From Panorpa germanica (Eukaryota; Arthropoda; Insecta; Mecoptera; Panorpidae), in NCBI GenBank assembly GCA_963678705.1, contig OY783220.1, forward strand, positions 7,213,001-7,277,000: a stretch of 64,000 bases of DNA, in the 5' to 3' direction. Each line of letters starts with the position of its first letter. Position 1 is the first letter of the stretch. Both the position numbers and the translations under genes were made by a program. This document shows, piece by piece, positions 11,246 to 22,534 of this stretch. The notes below the pieces were generated by a model. That model was not told the DNA's origin. It saw nothing but the letters and a program-made list of their open reading frames with translations, and searched no databases.

Positions 11246-11899
11246 GCCATTAAAAGGACTACAGACAGTTTCGTAGCCTTGCCGTTTTCATGCAGTACAA
11301 GTTTAATCTGTTTTTTACATATTACTGAAAACAAATTGTAAAAGCTAAATCTCATTTTCATTGGAATTAGAATTTCAATTCTAAAACCTTTCCAACATTA
11401 ATATAATAATATAAAATTCGTATAGTGATAGTAATAAATAAATAAAAAGCACGAAATTATTACAGCATCCTACAGATGTCGTTATCAGTACGAGCCATCA
11501 GCATGTAACAACAAATATTCAATAACAGTTTTTGATTCCCAATTCAATCAATTGAATAAGAACATGGCACCATTGGATCGGACTGAACAATACGTACATA
11601 CGAAGAACATAGGGTTACAGAGTGAAGTGGGGGAGGTACATGAGACAATCAGGAACAAATCCGAACTGAACCCACGTGGGTGGAATTCAATTTGATTTGA
11701 AAATGAGAGCCAGATCATACATCGCGAGATGCCATACACCTATAACCAGATAGACAGACACTAGAGATGAGAAAATAAATATAATGTTTTTTTGGAATAA
11801 TTTAAAGTAGTTTTTAAAATAAGGTTGCCAACTTTTCTGAAAAATATATGTAGGTATTAGAATGCAACCACTGAGTTTTTATTTGGTGTAATAAAGTGA
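11246..11899. other. unassigned DNA
   Basis: No gene found. A slightly GC-richer stretch at 11550-11740 has a 63-codon minus frame with no recognisable content. Confidence 0.5.
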
Positions 11900-11924
11900 G
11901 AAATCGGGCGCAAAATGGAGCCCA

Positions 11925-12125
11925 CGTGGAGCCGTAGCCTTATTTAAATTTTTTCCCCATTCTTTCCTATTGACCGTCATCCTCTTCCAATTCATCACAC
12001 CTATATTCTTTTACTTCGCTTCAACTTGTTCTTTCCTGAGGTCTTCCTCGCACTCTTGATCCCCCTGTGTTCCCTTCCCCCTCTGGCTTCCGTCAATTCT
12101 TTCTACATATCGTAACCCAGCTAGG
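11925..12125 (-). pseudogene. LINE ORF2 tail fragment, family S
   Basis: On the minus strand the decayed peptide reads RVRGRPQERTS, then a SEVKEYRCDELEEDD-like stretch. This resembles the Arg/Trp-rich tail (GRPR.RW...VE.DL) found at the end of many LINE-like reverse transcriptases. It aligns with 50600-50815, which is better preserved (RVRERPRTRWKEEV). Frameshifts and a stop are present. No reverse-transcriptase core is in the window. Confidence 0.5.
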
Positions 12126-12576
12126 TTTGTTTCTATTTATCGTTTCACGATGGAGTGATAATCATAGGAAAAAATATATCAGGACAATTGGGAATTTTAT
12201 TGAGATGGTATTCATTACATATCTCTTAGCGGAGTAAATATTGAACCGGGAGAGGGGGAGGGGAAGGTTTTAACGATCCCCTGCTAGTAGACTATCAGGA
12301 AGAATGTATTAGTATTAGATCATACCATCTCCGCAAACGTCAAACTATATTTAAAAGGGGAAATAGTTTTTGGTGGTGCGGCGGTGGAGTAGAGAGAAAG
12401 TGTAATGGTGTTGGAAGGCACGTCGTGTAAGAGGATTAACAGACAGTTATTGTTGAACATGAAGCTTTGAAAGTTCTTCTTAGCCAATAAAAGGAATTTT
12501 TTGTACTTTACTAATAAAAGTAAACTTAATACATACTATAATACTGAAGCCGGCTTATTCCCGATATGTATAAGTA

Positions 12577-12925
12577 TACTAGCTGTCCCGGCCACGCGTT
12601 GCTGTGACTAACGTTTTTGTCATATTACATTACATAGCGCCATCTATTGAATATTTACTCAATCTAGTCAACAGAATATTTACTCAATCTAGTCAACAGA
12701 TGTCGCCATCATCGTCGCCAGATGTCATCGTTTGGAGCTAACAGATAATTAATAGACAAATAATTTGCAATAAGATAATATTGCAATCATAAATTGAGAT
12801 GTAAGCTATCCTATCTTTCAAGTTGGATCAAACTGCACACGGTGTACAAATTTGATTAAAATCGGTTAAGTAGTTTAGGAGTCCATCGCGGACAAACATG
12901 TGACACGTAATTTATATATATTATA
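12577..12925 (+). repeat. repeat C, copy 1
   Basis: It begins CTAGCTGTCCCGGCCACGCG and ends GACACGTAATTTATATATAT. Its internal blocks include AGCGCCATCTATTG, a duplicated GAATATTTACTCAATCTAGT unit, and ATTAAAATCGGTTAAGTAG. GC-rich starts with TATAT ends of this kind are common in dispersed insect repeats; the class is not settled here. Confidence 0.75.
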
Positions 12926-13255
12926 CTAGCTGTCCCGGCCACGCGTTGCTGTGCCTAACGTAGCGCCATCTATTGAATATTTACTCAATCTAGTCAACAG
13001 ATTTCGATTTACTCAACAGAATATTTACTCAATCTAGTCAACAGATGTCGCCATCATCGTCGCCCGATGTCATATGTCATATACAGATAATTAATAGACA
13101 AATAATTAGCAATAAGATAAATAAATTGAGATGTAAGGTATCCTATCTTTCAAGTTGGGTCAAACTGCACACGGTGTACAAATTTTATTAAAATCGGTTA
13201 AGTAGTTTAGGAGTCCATAGCGGACAACACAGTGACACGTAATTTATATATATTA
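12926..13255 (+). repeat. repeat C, copy 2, head-to-tail with copy 1
   Basis: It starts directly at the TATATTATA tail of copy 1. It lacks the ACGTTTTTGTCATATTACAT block of copy 1 but otherwise runs collinear to the same end. Insertion into the AT tail of an existing copy would give this arrangement. Confidence 0.75.
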
Positions 13256-13444
13256 AGATAAGATGTATTTGTCAATAATTTTTTAAAAGCGCGCCATTCA
13301 CTCGGTTAATGTCGTAGCGGAGCGCTAGTAGTCTCGTTCGACAGGCGAGACAATAAAGTTTTGTCCCGACACAGTTCAGTCGCTATCATGCTACTTGTAT
13401 AATTTTATACAACGAAAATCTAAAAAAAGAATGCTATATTTTCT

Positions 13445-13568
13445 GGGTTTGATTGTTATAAACTTATCAGGCAGTGACAAAGCCACGACTACACGGTGAC
13501 ACAGTATAACCACAAAAACAGTCAACATACTAGCAAGTCATCAGTGATAGGACTTATCATCGGAAATA
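13445..13568 (-). repeat. repeat I, copy 2
   Basis: The reverse complement carries AAGTCCTATCACTGATGA, GACTGTTTTTGTGGT, CGTGGCTTTG and CTGCCTGATAAGTTTATA, collinear with 1155-1246 and with the complement of 15560-15685. Confidence 0.5.
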
Positions 13569-13639
13569 AATAAACATAAAACATTTTTGTTGGCTATTCT
13601 TTCAATCATTTACTTTTCTTTTAACAGTATTAAAATATG

Positions 13640-13925
13640 TAAAAAAATATATATTTCTTTAGTTGGTAACACTGACCAGAGATATTTGTATTCGACAGAA
13701 CTCGCTGTGCATAATGTTAAGTTATTATAAAATTAGATAAAAAGGAATTGACAGTTTAAATAATAAACTTTAAATATTGTTCCTTTGATTTCAGGTAAGA
13801 TAGTATGATTTAAGTGTATTAAGTGAATTAAAGTGTATGTAAATTACTAAAATAAAAGACTTTGATTTCAGAAGCAACACATAAGTTTGATTAAAAATTT
13901 ACAATTTCTAAAATGCCTTATAAAT
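13640..13925 (+). repeat. repeat A, copy 2
   Basis: It runs from TATTTCTTTAGTTGGTAACA through AAAATTAGATAAAAAGGAAT and TTTGATTTCAGGTAAGATAG to TTACAATTTCTAAAATG. The GCCAACACAGTTGATATT block of other copies is deleted. Confidence 0.75.
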
Positions 13926-14209
13926 ATATTTTCCATTTATACTTTTACTTCAATGAACGATAGTATACTTTATTAGTTAAATACAGACAATTCCTTTTAT
14001 TGTCTGAGAGGAGCTTTAAAAGCTCCATGTTCAACTATAACTGTCTGTTAATCCTCTTACACGACCTGCCTGCCAACACCATCAAACTCTCTCTCTTTCT
14101 CTCTCTCCTACGTCACCGCCAAAAACTATTTCCACTTTTAAATATAGTTTGACGTTTGCGGAGATGGTATGATCTAATACATTTTTCCTGGTAGTCTACT
14201 GCTAGGATG

Positions 14210-15559
14210 GAAATAAGGATGGGTTTGAGTTTGAGTTATAAGGAAAGGCATGGGGGGGGTCTATGGCTGTACTACAAGGGGGGATGAGAAGGAAGGTGTT
14301 GTATATAATATATTTAGAAGGAGAAGAGGACAGGACTGGGACATGCTAAAGCCAGGAGATATAACATATTCAAGTCGCGGCTAAAATTCATTTCCTGCCA
14401 TTCCTATACGCGATATATATTCATATATAATAGCGTTAACGGGTAACCCCATCTCATGCATGTGTGTGTGTGCAAATGTGTGTGTTTGTAATGTCCTCTT
14501 TCAAAATATTATATTTACTGTAAAGAGGATATATAAACTGATATCTCCTTAGGTTTTTGAGCAGTGCTAGAATTGTCCATGACGCTGTAAAACGTAATGT
14601 TTGGTGGTGATCATGTAACTATATTATCTGTAGCTAGGAATCGAAACGATCAACCAAAACTGCGATTAATAATATTTGATTAAAATAATGAGATTAATGA
14701 GATACACGGCCCTAATAGGTTGAGAATAAAGTCCATGTTTGTAATACCTTGTGAACCATGAACAGTAAGAAATGCATAAAGAAAGCAACATTCTTGGTAG
14801 TACAAAATGTACAAACTCTATGACGTAGAGAGAAATTCTGATTTCTGTGCGTTTTACACGATCTTCTTTTTACTGAATTCAATACGATTTTTAGAAAAAG
14901 AAATTGAGAAGTTTCCATCACATTACTAACGAGAGAAAGTCAGGAATAGGGCTCTAGATGAGGTATTCAATTTGTTTGAAGTCCAGACGCAGTGTACATA
15001 TGTTTCTCGTATGTGTAAATACTAAAATCTGAACGGTGAATATTTAAAATCGAATTAGAATCTGATGAAAACCTAAGCTCAATGTTTGAAGAGATATTTA
15101 GACCATTCCTTTTAAAACTGTATCGCTATTTACATAAAACACATAAAATATAGATTGCATTTCCAACCTCCATTTACTTTTAAATTTGAGATTTTGGCAT
15201 TTTTCGCACAGTTACGTGTATTTAAAGATTATTTAACATAAACAGAATTTCTTTTTTCTTTCGTAAAAACATTTTGCTTTTTCGTTAAATAAATCTACCG
15301 ATTTTAGGCAAAATTTTTAGCTTTTTAGATGAAATATTATTAGGTTTTATTGAAGTAAAGTATTAAATAAAATATGAAAATCTTTGGAGAAACATGATTG
15401 ACCGGCCAAAGGTACATACCAGTGATACACATTCGATGTGACGACAACATAAGCATTCCACATGATATAGTGTCGAATTTGACGACATAATTGGTGACAG
15501 CAATGATGTTTGACGTTGATTGCTGTGTCTGCGGGTTTGCTTTGATCCCCGGACCAGAA
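14210..15559. other. unassigned DNA
   Basis: Eight consecutive G near 14251-14258 and a further G run near 14278 lie next to the foldback element. A short TG/GT microsatellite is at about 14460-14492. No coding potential is recognised. Confidence 0.55.
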
Positions 15560-15685
15560 TTATATTTGCTGGGTTTGTTTGTTGGTTGTACATAACCATA
15601 AACTTATTAGGCAGTGGTGTAGTTGACATATATGAGGCCACAACACTCACAGAACTCAGCATTGAAAATAGACCGTCTTTAAATA
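15560..15685 (-). repeat. repeat I, copy 3
   Basis: The reverse complement carries CAATGCTGAGTTCTGTGAG, TTGTGGCCTC and CACTGCCTAATAAGTTTATG. It is collinear with 13445-13568. Frames of 71 and 109 codons that cross it on both strands are chance frames. Confidence 0.5.
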
Positions 15686-16104
15686 AATACATTTACAAAA
15701 TAGAAATGTTAAATGTTAAGTTTAAGGTTTTATAAAACTAAATAACTATCATTTTAAAGTAGAAGATAATGGATAAAAATATAACTGTAAAATTATTGTT
15801 AATTAACGATTGTTTACTACGTTGTCAGATGATAATTCCAATATAGGTCACATCTCATTAAATCAAAGTCAAACAACAAACAAATAACTTGTTCTGATCT
15901 TGTTTACCATATTTAAAGTCCAGATTATTCTAGAAACGACGGGTAATCATTTTGATTGTTGAAATCACAGTTTTTATCGCTCGGTCAGGACAGAACGCAT
16001 TGTCTGCCGTCTACAAATTATCAACATGTTTACCAACATGAAAAAGAATATGAATTTTGTTTAAAGCTAAACATCGAGTTTGAAAATTATAAGGATAACT
16101 AAGG
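15686..16104. other. unassigned AT-rich DNA
   Basis: No repeat membership or frame found. Confidence 0.55.
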
Positions 16105-16815
16105 TTTACCCCCGTCGAAAAGCGACGTCTTTTTGGCGTGTATGATTTGAATCCAATAAAATAATTCGTAATTACATTTTATATTTAACTCTATTTCTAA
16201 ATTGAAATAGTAATAAACTCGCGCACATATACATTGACACATATAAATTGACTAAAAAAATATATTTTTTTATGCGTAATTTGACCAACTCTTTTTCAAA
16301 ATTCGATTCGTAAATCAGGTACCAAAATTAGCCCATATATCAAATTTCAACTTTCTAGCCCAATTTGTACCCTCGGCAAGAAACCGCCCCCGTGCCACCA
16401 AATAAAATTTTTGAATTTTGAATTATTTTTTTTTTAATAACATGTTTTATTATTAAGTATTCCAAAATTTGAGTTTTCTCCAAAGTTTCCTACCGAGCCC
16501 TCTAATTTTCTCAACGCCCCCTATTCCAATTTTTTAATTTTTAAATTTCAATTAATGTTAGAATTGAACACCGTGATACGCATACTAAATTTCAACTTTC
16601 TATCTTTTACGAATTAAAAGTAAAAACTTTTTTTTTAGTTTTTCCAAAATTTCGGGTTTCCAGGAAATTCAGGGGAAAATTCGGGGACGCCAAAAGTCTT
16701 AGAATTTTTTTCTCTACGAAATAGCAAACTTTCAAAAACATTGACTGAGCCGTTTTCATTCTACCATACGAATTTCAGCAACAAACAAATATACACTTGG
16801 AACATTATTATATAT
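16105..16815 (+). repeat. repeat D, long copy
   Basis: It starts TTTACCCCCGTCGAAAAGCG and ends near GTTTTCATTCTACCATACGA ... AACAAACAAATATACAC. The start is shared with 58983-59225 (ACCCCCGTCGCAATGCGA) and the middle with 54740-55112 (CTAATTTTCTCAAC, GACGCCAAAA). Low-complexity T/A stretches and a GC-rich block (CGGCAAGAAACCGCCCCCGT) are internal. No coding region is seen; class unknown. Confidence 0.6.
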
Positions 16816-16984
16816 GATATAATGATAGTAACAGTATTCAAAGATTACATTAAAAGAAAAGTTGGATACTTAGTAAATGAAACTAAATTACACAGAGTGT
16901 GATAAGATGTGGCAAGGGAGAAGGAGTTACTTAACGTAACTAGTAACTTTTGTTATGTCCAAGGCAGGAAATTGTTTTGCGATG
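16816..16984. other. unassigned DNA
   Basis: A short inverted word, AGTTAC-TTAAC-GTAACT, lies at about 16925-16942; nothing else is seen. Confidence 0.4.
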
Positions 16985-17045
16985 TAAGCTTCGCAGTTGT
17001 TAGTTTTCCACAAGCTAATTTCATGGCTCATTTTTTACCTGGGGT
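16985..17045 (-). repeat. repeat K, partial inverted copy
   Basis: The reverse complement carries ATTAGCTTGTGGAAAACTAA, matching the K unit start at 2405-2425. Confidence 0.45.
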
Positions 17046-17751
17046 TAGATCAATTTTAATACCGTATACACATAACCGTATTTGCTAGGTATAAAGTATA
17101 TAGAAAATAAAAATAAGAAAATATATAATATTAATTATAAACTACTTACATAATTAATCTGACTCATTGAAAATGAAAGTATATACTGCAGAGAACTTAC
17201 CTGAAAGCAAAAAAAAACAAAACGAATTATTATTATATTAGGAACAAAAAACATAGTGAAAAAAATATTGCCGCATACAAAATTATAATATTTAAATAAT
17301 TTATTAGTTCGTTTTACAATGCAATATTTTAAAATGATTATGTTACATATGGTATACGAGTATATGGTAGTACCTATATAATAATAATATAATATGTGTG
17401 GTATATGAATAACCTATAAAACATTTTTACAGCACAAGAACTTATTTTCATAGTATACCATATTGTACACTGTTATATAAGGCTCTACCTCTTTTAACTC
17501 TATATAAGGTATTTCTTATAAAACAAAACATGCATGCTAATATCTTCCACAATTACCATTTTAGCATATTTAGAGGTTTTCAGATTTCATTATGTTGATA
17601 AATTATTTTGCATAAATAAGTTATAATGATAACATTATGATATAATTCATTTAGCGTTGGATAAAATGAAAATTCTTAACTCGTCGTAAGTATTCGCAAT
17701 GAAAAAATTGATTTGATATATTTTATAAGTTTGAAGGAAGAGTATCAGCCC
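17046..17751. other. unassigned AT-rich DNA
   Basis: Strongly A/T-biased with many ATAT words. No gene or repeat family assigned. Confidence 0.55.
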
Positions 17752-17945
17752 TCGCTCATTTATATTTTGAGCTAGAGAGGGCACCGACTCTGAAAAAGCT
17801 AAGTGTGAGGAAAACGCGTTAAAAATTTCAAAGAAAGACGAAATCAAACCAGAGAGCTGAAGACTTAAAACTCTATATCTCCGACAGTTTTACTCCAATC
17901 GACTTCAAATTTGCACACAATAAACTTAATATTTTGTGGATTAAT
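17752..17945 (+). repeat. repeat E, right-third copy
   Basis: It runs from TTTTGAGCTAGAGAGGGCAC through AAAGAAAGACGAAATCAAAC and TATATCTCCGACAGTTTTAC to a CACACAATAAACTTAATAT end, matching 7722-7895. Confidence 0.7.
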
Positions 17946-18132
17946 ACAGATAATTCTTTTTTTAACTTAGTCTGATATGAAATAAATATGAAAGTAAATA
18001 AAAGACACAGACGAAAGCCCAGACTACGATCAACTGGAAAGAAATGAGACAAATGAATGAATAAATGAAACGTGCGTGTATTCGACCGCAACGTTGAGTC
18101 AAAATTTCAAGTCAATCTACCGACTACTTTTT

Positions 18133-18250
18133 CCACTTTACAAATAAAGGTGTTATAAAATTTATAACAGGTATAAAGTCCGTTCGGATAGGCTTATTAT
18201 CAGTTTACACATGGTATAAATTTTATAGCAGGTTTATTTCTAAAGCAGTT
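18133..18250. mobile_element. MITE L, copy 2, diverged
   Basis: The right half, ATGGTATAAATTTTATAGCAG then GTTTATTTCTAAAGCAGTTTAA, matches 10302-10350. The left end CCACTTTACAAATAAA is an approximate inverse of the right end. Flanking TTA is only partly preserved. Confidence 0.5.
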
Positions 18251-19259
18251 TAACTTTTACAGGTAAAAACACAGGCTAAATTTTTATATATAAAGATAAA
18301 CGTTTTTGAAATTAAATTAGAATTTGACTTAAATTTAGCTCTGATTAGAAGCAATACTTTCCAAAGGCTTATGGTACTTCTATTAAATGTACAGTTATCC
18401 GGTTATTCATGTACAAAACTTGCCATAATAAATTATAATAAAAGGTAATTAATTCATATAAAAATGTCCTGACATAAACGAACATCTTAACTATAATATA
18501 ATGTGGTTTTAAAATGTTCTTTTTTATAATCGCAAATGAGACTATTAAAATGTATATGAAATTCACTTACAACAATTTCTCGCTGTGTTAGTTGCTAATA
18601 TTTAAACGACGCAAATATTATTTAAAAGAATAACACCTCCATTAAATCTGAATTAATGAGTGTGTTTTTTAAATAATTAATGAGCGCTGTATAAAAACAA
18701 ATATATTACACTCGCACTTAAAAGAAAAAAATTAAAAAGTCCGCAAAAAAAAAAAATACTCTTATAATAATACAAACATTTTTAATCGTTTAGCCTTAAT
18801 AAGGGGTTGGAAAAAAATCTGTGTTGTATATTACAGTTCCGTTTTAAAAAATCATTAAGATAAGTATTAAAATACTACCCCTACTCCACTACCTCTTATT
18901 GCATAATCAAGCTAAGTGAGGAGTGCTTTTAAGTGTGTGATGGTAATACTAATTATTAGTATATACAAATGTTTTTTAATAAACTAAAATGAAGAGGAGA
19001 AATTCTTATGAATTAATTAGATTAACATTGCTAATTATATTAAGGGGAACGTCTCATAGGTGAAAATCGTATTCGAGATTTTTACAAATAGTTTTTATGC
19101 CTCAGATAAAACATATTAGCTACGACTAAACACCCTTCTGTCCGCGCTACACTTCTCCAAATGTCAATGTTAATTTTGAGTTGGTCGCCTTTTATAATCC
19201 AAGACAATTCCTTTTCAACAAGCGGCAACATACGTGATTTTGGCAATAAGAAAATTTTA
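18251..19259. other. unassigned AT-rich DNA
   Basis: No supported feature. An A run lies at about 18746-18757. The region just left of the LINE relic (19020-19260) may hold more of that LINE but is too decayed to read. Confidence 0.5.
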
Positions 19260-19289
19260 ACGCTATAGAAGAAATTCCGGTCTCTGATA

Positions 19290-19678
19290 TATTACACTTA
19301 GAGAACGTATACACACTTATAGAATGATATAAAAAAGAGTAAGGGGCAAATAAGTAGCAACAAATTGAGATTGATTAAGGAAAATACAAAAAAGTGGAAA
19401 ACTTCTTATCAAAGCGATAGACCAATTGAAAAAGCCATCTTCAGACTAAGAACAGGACATACGAGATTGACGCATCAACATTTAATCAGTAAAACAACAG
19501 TTCCGCATGTCAGACGCAAATAACAGTCCATCATCTACTAATAACCTGCCCACAATATCAAACGCAAAGAACAAAACACATCAGTGGTGAACTAAAGGAC
19601 ATGCTTTCAGACAATCCAGAAGAAATTCAAAAAGTGCTTGAATTCCTTACAGATATAAACATAATAAATCATATTTAA
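19290..19678 (+). pseudogene. Jockey-type LINE ORF2 C-terminus, frameshifted
   Basis: From 19341 one frame reads KGQISSNKLRLIKENTKKW, then IFRLRTGHTRLTHQHLI. After a frameshift near 19510, a second frame reads TVHHLLITCPQY and ends ...EIQKVLEFLTDINIINHI followed by TAA at 19676-19678. The R(L/I)RTGHTRLTH and HHLL..CPQY words are typical of the region after the reverse transcriptase in Jockey-like LINEs. The frame left of 19341 is broken (an in-frame stop at 19320-19322). One zinc-knuckle cysteine is lost. The copy is 5'-truncated and dead. Confidence 0.75.
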
Positions 19679-19823
19679 TTAAAAAAAATTAACTTCTGGC
19701 GAATATGACCTTGTCGTTGAAATCGCCTCAAATTCTAAAATAAAAAACAAGAAAAGAATTTTGACAAGAAATAAATGTAACGGCCCGCAGGTAACCTAAT
19801 ACGGCACTGATCATCATACAAAG
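19679..19823 (+). repeat. 3' untranslated end of the Jockey-type LINE
   Basis: The sequence after the stop ends with CACTGATCATCATA, an ending typical of Jockey-like LINEs. The block CGGCCCGCAGGTAACCTAAT recurs in related form at 20408-20452. Confidence 0.5.
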
Positions 19824-20404
19824 AACGTGTTTATCCAGTAATTTAAACAGTGCAATCCAATTTGTTTTAATATCTAACACATTTGTTAACTCAGTTTAAA
19901 TTTAATTCGTAAGATCATTTTCTTTATCTCGTTAAATAATTTAGTACAATCATAAGTTTAAAATATCACTGTCATCAAATTAGAAACAATTTAAAGAAAA
20001 CAGTCAGACATTTAGTAATAACGCTTCGTAATAGCGACCCCCTGTTGTTACAAACATTGTTTTTTTTTTCTTTAAAGTAACATGACGGACAAATGGACAG
20101 ACGTCAGCATAGTACACAGAATAACCGCATGAGTCGCAGTAGGCGCTCGAGGTGCCATAAAAGATTTATATTCACTTAATAATAATAACACGTATATTAT
20201 TTTATTAAAGTGATGCAAGTTGAAGTTTTCACGTGACAAGCGCTATAAAAGTTGATGTTGATTGGACATGATGTGGTGCTGGAGATTCGGGATGGCGCGA
20301 AGAGGAAGAAAAATACTTGTAGAGAAGGAAGAAAGGGATTGCAACGGTCAACCGACAAATGATACTACAGTTAGATAATAAATAGAGAAAATATTATTCT
20401 TTTT
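19824..20404. other. unassigned DNA
   Basis: GC-richer patches lie at 20086-20160 and 20222-20350, with no conserved frame. An arginine-rich minus or plus reading cannot be supported. Confidence 0.45.
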
Positions 20405-20455
20405 CGCGGGCCTCGCAATGCCTAAAACCGCACTGATTATTATAAAAGCTGGAGC
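20405..20455 (+). repeat. second LINE 3'-end fragment
   Basis: GGCCTCGCAATGCCTAAAAC then CGCACTGATTATTATA matches the end of the LINE at 19779-19822, in the same orientation. Confidence 0.5.
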
Positions 20456-21261
20456 TCCCATTAAATGGCAACTTCACATGTGTTTTTTATGTAGCAACAA
20501 AATTTGATGAATGTCTCTAGAGACAAATTGTAAATTATGAATTTAATTTTGAAAATTGAAAGAAAAAAGAACCTTATGAGTTGCTGCAACAGGTGCTAGC
20601 GCTGTGACGTTTGATTTTGCATCTCTTTTACGCTTCTCTATTTAATAGCGATGACAAAGGTAGGCAAATCAAAAGGACGAAAACGGTAAGAAAGGACATG
20701 AGGTTTAATTACTGAAGGGACATCTAGTCAATCCCTAATAACTTCTATAATATTGCGAATTGAATAAAAATAATTAGATATTTGAAATTTTTAATACTAA
20801 AATAAGTACATTGTATCTAGTCACACGTACATAGCTAGTAAGTAGTCTGCCGCCAGACATTTTGCTACATTTACAATGACATATGTTTTATGCTATATTC
20901 TGTATTTTCAAATGTCATTCTAATCGTAGTGTAATCGCTTTATATACAGTAACGCTTTTAATGTTTACCTTTAAATTCTATTATTCAATACACCATAAAT
21001 AAAATATGCCACCTACACTTGTAAATAACGAGCCAATGTATTGAAATGTCGCCATCATAGAACTGGGTGCGAATTGTATACAATTCATTTATATATTACA
21101 TTTAATAATCAAGATGAATAAAGAGAGTAATATATTACGTTGGCAATCAAAATTTAAAATGGATTCTAACCTAAAAACTAGTGCACTGCTTCTGTAGTTG
21201 ATTATATCCCGCCTAAACACCGTTATGGGTACCTAGGATATATTTAACATGAAAAATTATA
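20456..21261. other. unassigned AT-rich DNA
   Basis: Nothing recognised up to the hAT element. Confidence 0.55.
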
Positions 21262-22296
21262 CCTTAAGCCAGCGATTCTCAAAGTGTGGGGCGCGACCCC
21301 TAAGGGGGGCGCAATGAAGGCTCAGGGGGGGCCCAAAGCTTGGTTGAAAAATTAATTAAATTTACTTACAAAATAATAAAGCAAACTTTTTATTTTTAAA
21401 ATTACAACAAGTGTATAATTTTTAGTCAACGTTTATTTTATTTAGTGTATCAGAAAATACAGAAAAAGATGCAAACCTTCTGCAATGGACTGAAAAAGTG
21501 AAAAGCTTTGTAATGAAGCTAAGTTTGTACGAGGGCGGTCTGCAAAGTGACAATGTGGAGCTGTTTCCTAATCTTAAAATTATGATTGAAGAAATGGATC
21601 TCAAAACTATTCCAACCAATGCAAAGAAATGCTTTCTTAAACACTTAGAAATCCTCAAATCTCGTTTTGAAAAATATTTTAATGAAAACTTTAATGGGTT
21701 GGAATGGATTCAAAACCCTCAACATGAAGGAAAAAGAAAATCTCATTGACCTCCAAGGTGACACTGGGCTTGAAATGAAGTTTGAAGGATCTTCTCTCAC
21801 GTCCTTCTGGATTGGTGTATAAAAGGAATACCCAATTTTGAGTGAAAGGGCATTGAAAATACTCACTCCATTCGCCACCACTTATTCTTGTGAAACTGGG
21901 TTTTCTGCTCTAGCTACCATGAAGAGTAAATATCGCTCAAGACTGGATGTGACCAAGGAACTCTGAGTAGCGTTATCAGAACTGACGCCGCGTTTCAAGA
22001 AACTATGCGCAGAAAAAAAACAAGCACATCCTTCACACTGAAGTTCTTTATAATATTATTGCTTTGTTACAAATAACAATTATGTATAGAATTTGTTGTT
22101 TGATTACGATTAAACATATTGCCCCATTAGAGTATGCATAGAATGTGCAAAACTTAACTAAATAAAAAGTGACTATAAAATGTCAAATGTGACTCCCTTA
22201 TAATATATAGTACGCTTAGATGTAGGGGGGCCCGGCTTACAGCTGGATTATGCAGGGGGGCTCGAAGTAAAAAGTTTGAGAACTGCTGCCTTAAGC
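21262..22296 (+). mobile_element. hAT element with perfect 8-bp target duplication
   Basis: CCTTAAGC flanks both sides (21262-21269 and 22289-22296). The 1019-bp element begins CAGCGATTCTCAAA and ends, on the opposite strand, CAGCAGTTCTCAAA. These are 14-bp inverted ends with two mismatches, of the CAG(T/C)..TTCTCAAA kind seen in Charlie/ZBED-type hAT elements. G-rich subterminal blocks occur at both ends (21300-21335 and 22226-22260). Only the C-terminal part of a transposase is inside, so this is an internally deleted, non-autonomous copy. Confidence 0.93.
21426..22041 (+). pseudogene. hAT transposase C-terminal remnant (ZBED5-like)
   Basis: From 21426 the frame reads through NLLQWTEKVKSFVMKLSLYE and then KCFLKHLEILKSRFEKYF to WIQNP. 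A frameshift near 21720 moves it to the frame that reads ...SLTSFWIGV, a stop at 21820, EYPILSERALKILTPFATTY, then SCETGFSALATMKSKYRSRL, a second stop at 21964, VALSELTPRFKKLCAEKK, ending with TGA at 22039-22041. The (S/T)Y.CE.GFSAL..(I/M)KSKYR.RL block is the hAT dimerisation region of the ZBED5/FAM200-like clade. The DNA-binding BED finger and most of the catalytic core are absent. One frameshift and two stops make it non-functional. Confidence 0.9.
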
Positions 22297-22534
22297 TACA
22301 AATATTACCTAATATATAACGCTTTGTTAAGTATATTATTTTAGTGCTATTACAATCATAGAATTACCTTTTTTAGGGTTAATTTAATCTTTAAACATAT
22401 AAGTCCTTAGGATTAAATGATTAATGCATTTTAGGATTATATTATTATTTTTCTTGCTTAATGAAAATGTTTTCAGTATTTAAGATAATATTCTTACAAC
22501 CAATAAAAATCCCCAGCTGAAAAAGTAACACTTT

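Larger units (their letters stand above)
12277..14209. mobile_element. foldback element with ~240-bp inverted arms
   Basis: The left arm is about 12277-12530 and the right arm about 13975-14209. Opposed landmarks are GATCATACCATCTCCGCAAA / TTTGCGGAGATGGTATGATC, CAAACTATATTTAAAA and its complement, TGTAAGAGGATTAACAGACA / TGTCTGTTAATCCTCTTACA, and AATAAAAGGAATT / AATTCCTTTTATT. The arms differ by scattered substitutions and a CT-rich expansion in the right arm (about 14082-14108). The 1.45-kb middle holds two C copies, a repeat I copy and an A copy. No transposase gene and no clear target duplication could be found. It may be a non-autonomous foldback transposon or an inverted duplication. Confidence 0.7.

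Noticed and set aside
14082-14108. Polypyrimidine tract before an exon
   Set aside because: The CT run is an expansion in the right arm of the foldback element and is explained by comparison with the left arm.
15363-15735. Overlapping 109- and 71-codon frames on opposite strands
   Set aside because: Both cross a dispersed repeat (I) and have no recognised content; mutual overlap is typical of chance frames.
21498-21749. Stand-alone 83-codon gene starting at GTG
   Set aside because: The frame is already open upstream and is part of the hAT transposase remnant.
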